Shown one piece after another: positions 9,310 through 16,962 of a DNA stretch of 64,000 bases. Source of the stretch: G963668605 sp963793625 (GTDB lineage Bacteria > Acidobacteriota > Terriglobia > Bryobacterales > Bryobacteraceae); the NCBI GenBank assembly GCA_963793625.1, contig CAWCAT010000038.1, forward strand, positions 13,858 through 77,857, given 5' to 3'. The notes under the pieces were generated by a model that was not told where the DNA came from, searched no databases, and worked only from the letters and a program-made list of their open reading frames with translations. The translations under genes and the position numbers were made by a program. Position 1 is the stretch's first letter. Every line of letters begins with the position of its first letter.

Positions 9310-10435
9310 ATGAAAACCGCACTGCTTTTGGCCTGCGCGGCCGTTGTCGCCGCACAGGAAATGCCGATCGCCGACCGGATCAACGGACGTACCTACCCTT
9401 CCATATTTCAGGCCTGGTCGCCAATAGACAATCTCCCTGGCGAGGACAAGAAAACCAGCCTTGCCAGACACGATCTGGTGTTTCATGGCCCGGGTTTCTT
9501 TGGGCTGCGCTGGAAGGGCACGCCAATCGGACTCGCCACGGAAATCGTGCCCGCTAGCATACAGATCGGCTTGCAGATCCGCAAAGACATCCTCGAGAGA
9601 AATCCGCGGACGATCTTGATCGCGGAGATCCGCTATCGTGATGCCGCCCCCAACTACCTTCCGGCGGATCATGCCTGGTGGAAACGGGACGCCACGGGAA
9701 ACGTCGTGAAAGGCTGGGAAGAAGGCAAGATGCTCCAGTTTGATGTCGCCAATCCCGAATTTCAAAAACACGTAGCTGCGCAGGCGCGAGCAGTGGTGCA
9801 GACGGGGGTAGTTGACGGCATCATGCTCGATTGGTGGAAGGACGACGCAGACCGGCTTGCGTTGATCAAGGTGATCCGCGCAGCCATCGGAGAAAATGCA
9901 CTGATTCTGGTGAACGCTAACGATCGGAAGACTCCGCAGACTGCCGCCTATGTGAATGGTTTCTTCATGGAGTGCTACCGCAGCCGCACCATCAAGGACT
10001 GGAATCGCATCGCTGAAACGCTGGAATGGGCGGAGGCGAACCTGCGCGCACCCCGTATCAACTGCCTGGAAACCTGGTATCACAATTCGCGCGAAGACCT
10101 GAACCTGATGCGCGCTGCGACTACGTTGTCACTAACGCTATCTGACGGTTACGCACTCTTTTCCGATCCGAACGACCTGCCAAAACCCGACCATCTACAT
10201 AACTGGTATCCGTTCTGGAGTAAGTCGCTCGGGCAAACCGCTCGCGAAGGGTGTGAAGCAGCAGGACGGAACAATCCGGCGCGAGTTCGAGAATGGCATC
10301 GTCGTTTATAATCCGATGGGCAATGAGAGCCGAACAATTGAATTCCCGCAAGCAAGAAAGAGCGTTGCCACGGGTTCTGCCTCGAAGTCACACACGTTGC
10401 AGGCCGCCGATGGTGACTTGTATCTGAAACCCTGA
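9310..10435 (+). CDS. Secreted glycoside-hydrolase-like TIM-barrel protein, frameshifted near 10232
   Basis: It starts with a short signal peptide (MKTALLLACAAVVAA) 5 bases after the regulator gene. The body resembles the putative glycosidase barrels with a conserved acidic strand end: TILIAEIRYRDA, ADHAWWKRDATGNVVKGWEEGKMLQFDVANPEF, DGIMLDWWKDD, NALILVNAND, FFMECYRSRTIKDW. After WSKSLG the frame shifts. The C-terminus continues from 10238 (KPLAKGVKQQDGTIRREFENG, VVYNPMGNESRTIEF). The 1126-base span is one base over 375 codons, fitting one extra G in GGG at 10231-10233. Asp in MLDWW is the likely catalytic region by analogy. The substrate is unknown. Confidence 0.65.
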
Positions 10436-11207
10436 TGATGGAAGCGCTTGAATCAGTACACACCGAGTGGTTCCATCATCTTGCGCGTGTCCCGGGCCTT
10501 GAAGTTCACTGCGATCCGGATGTTTCGTGGAAAGTCAGTCCGGCATCGGCGTGGAGCAACTGCGCTATAAACATCCGGCTTTCTAAGCGGGCGCGGACCG
10601 GCGGATCAGGCAGATGCTTGCGCGCTATGGCTTGAACGGAAGTGGTGCGGCGTTCTGGGTGAGCTCCAAGTCGGAGCCGCACAATCTGACCGCACTCTTA
10701 AAAGCGCACGAAATCCATTGCCGGAAGTACTATCCGGGAATGTATTGCGATCTCACGAGAGCACTGCCGGATACTCAGGCCCGTGTACCCATCCGATTTG
10801 AAACAGTATCGGATTACAGCATTTTCCGGCGATTGGAGCATCCCTCGATGGGCCGCATCTCGACATCCATCAGGCGCTTCGGCCTGAATATGTCAAATCC
10901 AGCTAACTGCATGTATGCCACGAAGATCCTGGGAAATTGCAGCTTATTCTGGGCGATGAACCGGTCAGGCATCTGCACATTGTTCGTCGGTGCCCAGCAC
11001 GCGGGTATTTTCGATGTTGGCGTTTTGGAGCGCCACCGCAAACAGGGCATCGGCCGCGCGCTCGTTCGCCAGGCGTGCGCGATCGCCAAGGAAAAGGGGC
11101 GATTGACGTGTTCCTGATCGCAACTAATGCCGGATATCGTATGTATCGAACAGGCCGGCTTTCGCGAGATCGGGAAGCTCGGGTTCTGGTACACGGCTCA
11201 TCCCTAG
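10435..11207 (+). pseudogene. GNAT family N-acetyltransferase, multiply frameshifted
   Basis: Pieces of one GNAT protein lie in successive frames. They are MEALESVHTEWFHHLARVPG from 10438, LARYGLNGSGAAFWVSSKSEP from 10617, LILGDEPVRHLHIV near 10940, and the acetyl-CoA-binding motif region AGIFDVGVLERHRKQGIGRA from 11000. VFLIATNAGYRMY follows near 11110, and the end EQAGFREIGKLGFWYTAHP runs to a stop at 11205-11207. At least four frame changes are needed, so this is decay rather than one error. The motif-A segment (RKQGIGRALV) is still clear. The first ATG overlaps the stop of the glycosidase-like gene (TGATG). Confidence 0.75.
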
Positions 11208-11398
11208 ATCACGGATTACCAAGTTCGCACAGCAGAAATGACCGAGCCTAACTTTTCGACCTAAACAACCCCTTGTAATTTGGGACTCTTGCTCGTTGGA
11301 CGTGTAGGACGGATCTTCCTTGGAGATTCACGTGCTGTCGTGTTCCCCAAGAGGGCTGGAGAAACACCAAATCTTTCCAGCTAACTCTTGGAGGCTGA

Positions 11399-12163
11399 AT
11401 GTACCACCACGTTAAGCAATTGATGTATACAGTACGGATCGGCGTGCCGGATCCCAGATTTGGCAATATGTTGCTGGAACAATTCGGCGGGGCGAACGGC
11501 GAACTCGCCGCTGCCATGCAGTACAGCGTCCAGGGACTGAATTGCGACGATCCAGAGCGCAAGGATCTGCTGATGGACATCGGCACAGAGGAACTGAGCC
11601 ACTTGGAAGTGGTTGGAACCTTGGCGCGGATGCACCTTAAACCCCTTAAAAATGACAGAGACGCCGCTCACGCGGATCCGCTGATTGCCGTTGCCGGTGG
11701 CGGCGGCGTCAATCTGTACAACTCCATGGGGAGTGCCTGGACTGCGGATTATCTGAAGATCACTGGGGAACTCGATGTGGATCTGCGGAGTAACATTGCC
11801 GCGGAGGCCAGGGCCAAGATCGTGTATGAGCGTCTGATCAACTTCACTAATGATCCGGATACCATTGATGTGCTCCAGTTTCTAATGACTCGCGAGATCA
11901 CCCACATGAAAGCGTTTGCCGCTGCCCTGGAGAGCTTGGGCAAGCCGGCGTTTTCAATTGGTGCGATCCCGCCCACGCCGGACTTGGTGGATCAGTATTT
12001 TAATGACTCTACGGGTACTGGCGACCGCGGTGAGAAAGATTTACAGGGACCCTGGAATACGGGTGGCGAGTGGGAAATTGTGGACGCGCCAGCCTTCCAG
12101 GAGTTTGATTCTTTCATTAAGGGCACTCGATACGCCGCTGATCTGCCGAGTCGAAATCAATAA
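11399..12163 (+). CDS. Manganese catalase
   Basis: A 254-residue ferritin-like di-manganese catalase that disproportionates hydrogen peroxide in the cytoplasm. The start MYHHVKQLMYTVRIG is canonical and has GGAGG just upstream. Metal-ligand motifs are visible: GGANGELAAAMQY (Glu35), GTEELSHLEVV (Glu65 and His68), EARAKIVYERL, and TREITHMKAF (Glu and His). The C-terminal tail (LQGPWNTGGEWEIVDAP) is also typical. It is followed after 21 bases by a YciE-type ferritin-like gene, a frequent stress pairing. The gap of about 190 bases before it (11208-11398) shows no clear element. Confidence 0.92.
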   Translation: MYHHVKQLMYTVRIGVPDPRFGNMLLEQFGGANGELAAAMQYSVQGLNCDDPERKDLLMDIGTEELSHLEVVGTLARMHLKPLKNDRDAAHADPLIAVAGGGGVNLYNSMGSAWTADYLKITGELDVDLRSNIAAEARAKIVYERLINFTNDPDTIDVLQFLMTREITHMKAFAAALESLGKPAFSIGAIPPTPDLVDQYFNDSTGTGDRGEKDLQGPWNTGGEWEIVDAPAFQEFDSFIKGTRYAADLPSRNQ

Positions 12164-12184
12164 CGGAGGAACGGTCGAAAGAAT

Positions 12185-12772
12185 ATGCCACAGCTCAAAG
12201 AATTGCTCGTTGAGGAAATGCAGGATCTTCTTCATGCGGAAACCCAATTGACGGGAGCCCTGCCCAAAATGGTGCAAGCTGCGCATCATCCCAAACTAAA
12301 AGAAGCTTTCGAAAAACACTTGCAACAGACCCAAGTACAAGTTGAGAGACTCAAACAGTCCTTCGAGTTGCTGGACGAGAAAGCTGAACCGAAACCCTGC
12401 AAAGGAATGATTGGTTTGATCGAAGAAGGTCAAGAGACTATTCAGGAAGGTAAACAGAAGGAGGCTTTGGCCTCGGATCTAGCTTTGATCACCGCGGCCC
12501 AGAAGGTGGAGCATTACGAGATTTCAGGGTACGGAACTGCTCGCACCTTGGCTCGGCAGCTGGGATTCATAGATGTAGCGACCCTACTGTCGCGTACACT
12601 TGGCGAAGAGGAGAGCACAGATTTCCTGCTGACTGAGATCGCCAAACCCCTGCTGCAGCAGGCCGCGCTCGACGAGATGGGGGGCGATGTCAATCTTGAA
12701 GCGACCCCGCAAGGCACGGAGAGTAAGCGAAAGAAAGTAAGCAGGAGCGGTTCCTCGTCACAGAGTCGCTGA
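12185..12772 (+). CDS. YciE/YciF-type ferritin-like protein (DUF892)
   Basis: A 195-residue helical protein beginning PQLKELLVEEMQDLLHAETQL, the hallmark of the DUF892 ferritin-like family. It has the E...HLQQTQVQVERLKQSFELL helix, KCKGMIGL-like turn (KPCKGMIGLIEEG), and ITAAQKVEHYEISGYGTARTLARQLG. Glu and His side chains in these helices would carry a di-metal site. The tail is Lys/Ser rich. A GGAGGAA ribosome binding site precedes the ATG. It is co-directional with Mn-catalase (21-base gap) and followed by a strong hairpin. The family is tied to stress responses, but its biochemical role is not established. Confidence 0.88.
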   Translation: MPQLKELLVEEMQDLLHAETQLTGALPKMVQAAHHPKLKEAFEKHLQQTQVQVERLKQSFELLDEKAEPKPCKGMIGLIEEGQETIQEGKQKEALASDLALITAAQKVEHYEISGYGTARTLARQLGFIDVATLLSRTLGEEESTDFLLTEIAKPLLQQAALDEMGGDVNLEATPQGTESKRKKVSRSGSSSQSR

Positions 12773-12777
12773 CATAA

Positions 12778-12808
12778 GCACTCGCTGATCCCAGCGGTCA
12801 GCGAGTGC
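12778..12808. terminator. Bidirectional-type terminator hairpin
   Basis: A perfect 11-bp stem (GCACTCGCTGA pairs with TCAGCGAGTGC) with a 9-nt loop lies 5 bases after the DUF892 stop codon. Its right arm includes the stop codon of the converging esterase gene. Only CTTTCC follows on the plus strand, so the U-tract is weak, but stem strength and position between convergent genes support termination. Confidence 0.75.
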
Positions 12809-13556
12809 CTTTCCAACTCCCATCAAGGCTCAGAAACACATGCGCATAGCGCCTGCCGAATTCGCGTTGAGACGCTGCATCGAAGTGGACATTATCGCCC
12901 TTGTGCACCAAGCCGGCAGATGAAACGAATGCTGCATGTGGCACGTTCAGGGACACCAGCGCCAGTTGTTCATTCACCAACGCGGAAAAATTCGAACTGT
13001 GAAACACGCCGAGTTGTCCCACGACAACCGGAACGTCAGGCGCATTCAGATCATCGCGCAAGTTGCGTATGAATCCCGCGAAACGCGCGCCGTAGCTCTT
13101 TGCGGTTTCCTCTTTCCCTGAGTCCGATTCGCCCTGATGCCACAGAATCCCGCGCAGACGCCCGGACTTCATCGCGTGACGTGTGCGCTCGAGAGCACTC
13201 TTATACAGTTCGCCGCCGCGCTTCCATTGATCGAGACTGGTGCCGCCAAATGCACACGGAATCAGCCCGATGGAAACCGCAGGATTTTCTACCGCCAAAG
13301 TTTTCGCGAACGTGCGCCCCAAGCCGACTCCGGCGATAGTAGGTTTATCGAAGTGCAGCGGATCCACGGCCGGAACCCATTCGAGAGTCTTATTGAGCAT
13401 GAGAATGCGCGGCACTTCAGCGCGGTCCTGCGCTTCCACTATTCCCCGCCCGGCCATGTTGGATTGCCCGATCAGCAAGAACAGTTGCAGATCCTTGGGG
13501 CCTCGACTCTGCGCCGCAGCGATAACTGTGAAACAAAGCGCGATCAATATTTTCAT
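12798..13556 (-). CDS. Sialate O-acetylesterase-type SGNH carbohydrate esterase
   Basis: About 252 residues from the ATG at 13556, which overlaps the stop of the upstream gene by ATGA and is followed by a signal peptide (MKILIALCFTVIAAA). SGNH/SASA motifs are LLIGQSNMAGRG (nucleophile Ser), AFGGTSLDQW, LWHQGESDS, and a C-terminal DNVHFD giving the Asp/His pair. Such enzymes remove O-acetyl groups from sugars outside the cytoplasm. The location beside an acetyl-esterase-like hydrolase and the SAE-pectinesterase fusion suggests deacetylation of pectin or a related plant polymer. Confidence 0.85.
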   Translation of the reverse strand: MKILIALCFTVIAAAQSRGPKDLQLFLLIGQSNMAGRGIVEAQDRAEVPRILMLNKTLEWVPAVDPLHFDKPTIAGVGLGRTFAKTLAVENPAVSIGLIPCAFGGTSLDQWKRGGELYKSALERTRHAMKSGRLRGILWHQGESDSGKEETAKSYGARFAGFIRNLRDDLNAPDVPVVVGQLGVFHSSNFSALVNEQLALVSLNVPHAAFVSSAGLVHKGDNVHFDAASQREFGRRYAHVFLSLDGSWKGTR

Positions 13557-14422
13557 TTCGCAAGTCCGCGCGTGCGCAGCCATTTGCCGAGCAGAATGGG
13601 CCACTCGCTCAACGCTGGATCCGTATTGCCAAGGCCGACCCCGTGCGGTCCCTTTTCGAAAATGTGCATTTCAGCTGGCACACCGGCTTTTCGCAAAGCC
13701 ATATAGAACAGCACGCTGTTCTCAGGTGGCACACCGGTATCGGCGTTTGTGTGAAACAGGAAGGTCGGAGGAGTCTGTGGAGTGACCTGCAATTCGTTCG
13801 AGAGATTCTCAACAAGCTTGGGATCGGGGTTCTCACCCAGCAAGTTTCTCATCGAGCCTTTATGGACGAATTGGGTAGTGAAGGAAATCACGGGATAACC
13901 CAGAATCAGAAAGTCGGGACGGCTGCTGAGCCGATCGACCGCGTCCTGCGCCTGCGCATTCCCTGCATCGAAGTGCGTACCCGCGGTCGAGGCGAGGTGG
14001 CCGCCCGCGGAGAAGCCCATGATACCGACACGATCGGCATCGACATTGAAGTCTTTGGCGCGCGCGCGCACCAGGCGAATGGCGCGCTGCGCATCGCCGA
14101 GTTCCACCGGATGATGATATTTTGGGCCGAGCCGATATTTCAGCACGAATGCCGCAACGCCGTGTGAGTTGAGAAAGTTGGCAATCTGGCGGCCTTCATG
14201 GATAACGGCCAGACCACCGTATCCGCCGCCCGGACACACGACCACAGCGGAAACTGGCGTTGCCGATTTGCCGTACGGCAAGTAAATCGTGATCGTGGGC
14301 TTGTCCCGATCCTCACTCCCCAATGCGCCAGGAGCATCGCTGTTCCATAGTGGAACCACCTGAGGTATTTCCTGAGCGTGCGCGGCCATTGCGGCCATAA
14401 AACAGATCAAAACGAATCTCAT
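13553..14422 (-). CDS. Secreted alpha/beta-hydrolase, acetyl-xylan-esterase-like
   Basis: From ATG 14422 there is a signal peptide (MRFVLICFMAAMAAHA), then an alpha/beta-hydrolase of about 275 residues. It shows the oxyanion segment VVVCPGGGYGGLA, nucleophile elbow GIMGFSAGGHLAS, an Asp-containing strand (HTNADTGVPPENS) and the His in KGPHGVGL. This set is typical of BD-FAE/Axe-like carbohydrate acetylesterases. It sits between two other esterase genes on the same strand with a 23-base gap and an ATGA overlap, so the three form an operon. Residues before MRF (from 14449) are probably untranslated. Confidence 0.85.
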   Translation of the reverse strand: MRFVLICFMAAMAAHAQEIPQVVPLWNSDAPGALGSEDRDKPTITIYLPYGKSATPVSAVVVCPGGGYGGLAVIHEGRQIANFLNSHGVAAFVLKYRLGPKYHHPVELGDAQRAIRLVRARAKDFNVDADRVGIMGFSAGGHLASTAGTHFDAGNAQAQDAVDRLSSRPDFLILGYPVISFTTQFVHKGSMRNLLGENPDPKLVENLSNELQVTPQTPPTFLFHTNADTGVPPENSVLFYMALRKAGVPAEMHIFEKGPHGVGLGNTDPALSEWPILLGKWLRTRGLAK

Positions 14423-14445
14423 ATGTTTAAACATCATGCACCAAA

Positions 14446-16878
14446 TCACTTCTCCTGCGCAGGGTTCCAGCCATCAGCGCCTTTCAAAAACTCTGCGCTG
14501 GAAAACTGCCGAGCCTCTTCAACACTAAGCTGACGGGACCAGGCCACGCGCGCCTTTGCGTTCGCGCCCGCTCCGCTCGTACGGTACTCAGCGTAAAATG
14601 CGGCCTGCTCGCGCTCGGGCTTGTCCCCGTTGTGCCACCCCTCAGGAAGTATGTGGGAGGCCATTTCACAATTCAGAAAAACTACTCGCGCTGCCTTGGC
14701 TGATGGTCTTCCGAGATAGACTTTGCGCTCAAGTCCCGGCTCCGCGGTCAATCGGCAATCAATGAAGACGAAACCGTTGCTGTCCTTCGAATTCTTGCGT
14801 GTTTGCGCAGTAAGGTAGCCCGCGCCCTTGCTGTGAATCTCGCATTTTTCGAAAACGGCGGTTCCATTCGAGTAAATGAAATCAACCCAGCCTTCGATGT
14901 AGCAGTTTTTGAAATACTGGCGGCCACTACTGGCAAACAGCGTGCCCTGCCCGCCCAGAAATCGGCAGTTTCGAAACACGCCCTTATCACCGCTGATGTA
15001 CATCGCAAGCGCCTGCGCGCCGATGCCGTAAGTATTTTCAAAGGTGATATTTTCGGCTTCGAATCCGTCCGCCAGTACGACAGTGGAACTACCAGACGAT
15101 CGCTCCCCCTGCGACGCATCCGCCGCCTGGAAAAACGTCAGCAGAGTTGTGCCGCCGGCCTCACCGCGGAAAGTCAGCAGCTTGTCTTTCGGAACCCACA
15201 CGCGTCCGCGATAAGTGCCTGGCTTTATTTGTAATACGATGCGCGCCGCATTGCCGGGAGGCACGGCATCGACCGCATCCTGCACGCTACGGAAATCGCC
15301 GGAACCATCAGCCGCAACAATAATCAGCGTCTTCGTCAGCGGCGCGGATACCTTCTCACGGGGCTCCCAATTGTCCGTGCGAAATGGCGAAGCGGGTAAC
15401 CCGCTCTTGCCTACCAGATTGCAGACAGGATTCGGCTCCCAGGCATAACGCACAGCTGCGGGCTCGTCGATTCCGCCCGCCGAGACCACAACAGTGTCGC
15501 CCTCTACCGCTGCATCCGCCGCGACAAATTTGCGATCCGCACCGGCCACCACAAAGCCTGCCAGGTTGCCGCCGCCACGCGCCATCACACCGCTCGCCGC
15601 ATGATCGAAAAACAAACGTACATTCTTCCCCTCGATCGAAAATGTGCGGAACAGCGGACCGGAATACTCCACAGGTTCTTTGTATGCGACTGCCCGCGCC
15701 GCAAGCGCAAGACGCTGCCCCACCGGTTCCTTATCCGTAGGATGAATGTCTTTAAGATCGCCCACATCGATCGCCACAGTCATCGCGGTATTCCTCAGCG
15801 CAAGCGCGTGCATTTGCGATTCGCGCAGAATCGGCCAGTTCCTGCCGCTATAGTTTGGAAGCTGCACGAACAGGAACGGGAAATCTCCCTGACCCCAGGC
15901 CCTGCGCCAATCCGTAATCATGGAACGAAACAGCCAGCGATAAGGGTAAGCGCCGGCCCGATCGGAATTCGATTCGCCCTGATACCAGATCGCGCCGCGG
16001 ATGGCGTAGGGCGTCAGAGGCTGGATCATCCCGTTATAAAGCTGGCTCAAATTATTTTGAGAACCAGGCGCGCCGCCAAAGTACAGAGGGGATGGCTCGG
16101 GCTTTCCAGTACGCCGCGCCAGTTCAGATTCAGTCTTCCAGCGCTCGTATTGCGAATCGTACTTCGCTTTCGCCTCGGAGAATGTGTCCAGCGTTTTTGC
16201 GTAATCGTCAAAAACAAAGCGCAGTGCCGGGTCGTCTGCGAGCGTCTCGCGACTCGTCCAGGCCTGCGCCTTCGTGCCGCCCCAGGCAGCCTCAAGAATG
16301 CCAACCGGCACATTCTTGTGTTGGTGCAAATCGCGCGCGTAGTAATAGGCAACGGCTGAGAATTGTGGTGCGGATTCGGGTGAACAAATCGTCCACTCGC
16401 CGCCAACGTCTTCCTGCGGATACATCGCCAAATGGAATTTTACGCGAAAGAACCGGATTAACGGGAATTTCGCAGCAGCGGCGGTTTGCTTGCTGTCCTT
16501 CGCCTGGCTGAGTTTCAGTTGCATATTGGATTGTCCGGAGGCAACCCAGACCTCGCCCACCAGGACATCCTGAAGCACAATAGTGTTGCGACCGCGCACC
16601 GTCATCTCGCCCGACGCTCCCGCTTTCAACGGTTTCAGGTGCAATTCCCAACGACCGTTGGCGGAGGTAACAGCCGCAGAATGCTGGCCTTGGAACTCCA
16701 CCGTCACCGCTTCGCCTGGATCAGCCCACCCCCAGATGCGGACCGGCCGGCCCGATTGGAGCACCATGTGATCGGAAAGCAAACGGGGCAGACTGACCTC
16801 CCCGCACGCGGCACCGGCAAGCAGCACAGATACCAGACAACGCAGCAATAATTGCGACACTCGATCATTGTACGGCAA
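14446..16878 (-). CDS. Fusion of sialate O-acetylesterase and CE8 pectinesterase; pectinesterase lacks one catalytic Asp
   Basis: 810 residues. After a signal peptide, residues about 28-510 form a sialate-O-acetylesterase with a jelly-roll start (LPRLLSDHMVLQSGRPVRIWG), ASGQSNMQLKL, AIWYQGESNSDR and GDLKDIHPTDK (Asp/His). Residues about 515-800 form a right-handed beta-helix CE8 domain: IVAADGSGDFRSVQDAVDAVP, IKPGTYRGRV, GAQALAMYISGDK, GWVDFIYSNGTAVFEKC (Asp666) and VYLGRPS (Arg724). The usual QDTL motif reads GQGTLF, so the acid/base Asp is Gly645 (codon GGC). LGRPW is LGRPS. The esterase half looks active; the pectinesterase half may not be. It is the first gene of the three-esterase operon, divergent from the receptor/lyase operon. 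Confidence 0.88.
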   Translation of the reverse strand: MPYNDRVSQLLLRCLVSVLLAGAACGEVSLPRLLSDHMVLQSGRPVRIWGWADPGEAVTVEFQGQHSAAVTSANGRWELHLKPLKAGASGEMTVRGRNTIVLQDVLVGEVWVASGQSNMQLKLSQAKDSKQTAAAAKFPLIRFFRVKFHLAMYPQEDVGGEWTICSPESAPQFSAVAYYYARDLHQHKNVPVGILEAAWGGTKAQAWTSRETLADDPALRFVFDDYAKTLDTFSEAKAKYDSQYERWKTESELARRTGKPEPSPLYFGGAPGSQNNLSQLYNGMIQPLTPYAIRGAIWYQGESNSDRAGAYPYRWLFRSMITDWRRAWGQGDFPFLFVQLPNYSGRNWPILRESQMHALALRNTAMTVAIDVGDLKDIHPTDKEPVGQRLALAARAVAYKEPVEYSGPLFRTFSIEGKNVRLFFDHAASGVMARGGGNLAGFVVAGADRKFVAADAAVEGDTVVVSAGGIDEPAAVRYAWEPNPVCNLVGKSGLPASPFRTDNWEPREKVSAPLTKTLIIVAADGSGDFRSVQDAVDAVPPGNAARIVLQIKPGTYRGRVWVPKDKLLTFRGEAGGTTLLTFFQAADASQGERSSGSSTVVLADGFEAENITFENTYGIGAQALAMYISGDKGVFRNCRFLGGQGTLFASSGRQYFKNCYIEGWVDFIYSNGTAVFEKCEIHSKGAGYLTAQTRKNSKDSNGFVFIDCRLTAEPGLERKVYLGRPSAKAARVVFLNCEMASHILPEGWHNGDKPEREQAAFYAEYRTSGAGANAKARVAWSRQLSVEEARQFSSAEFLKGADGWNPAQEK

Positions 16879-16912
16879 AAATCATTCTGTTTTTTGATCG
16901 GAAAGTCTTGTA

Positions 16913-16927
16913 TTGTAAGCGCTGACA
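16913..16927. promoter_or_regulatory. LacI-family/cre-like operator in divergent promoter
   Basis: TTGTAAGCGCTGACA matches the consensus WTGNAANCGNWNNCW of LacI/CcpA-type operators at every fixed position. It is nearly palindromic around the central CG. It lies in the 84-base gap between the esterase operon (left) and the receptor/lyase operon (right), about 36 bases before the receptor start. It could therefore control both. No lacI-type gene is present in the window, so the regulator would be encoded elsewhere. Confidence 0.5.
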
Positions 16928-16962
16928 CTGCATAATCATTACGGGTTTAGGGAGAGTTGCTC

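Noticed and set aside
9301..10083. 260-codon minus-strand open frame
   Set aside because: It is antisense to the glycosidase-like gene, whose signal peptide and motifs are convincing; composition of the antisense product is not protein-like.
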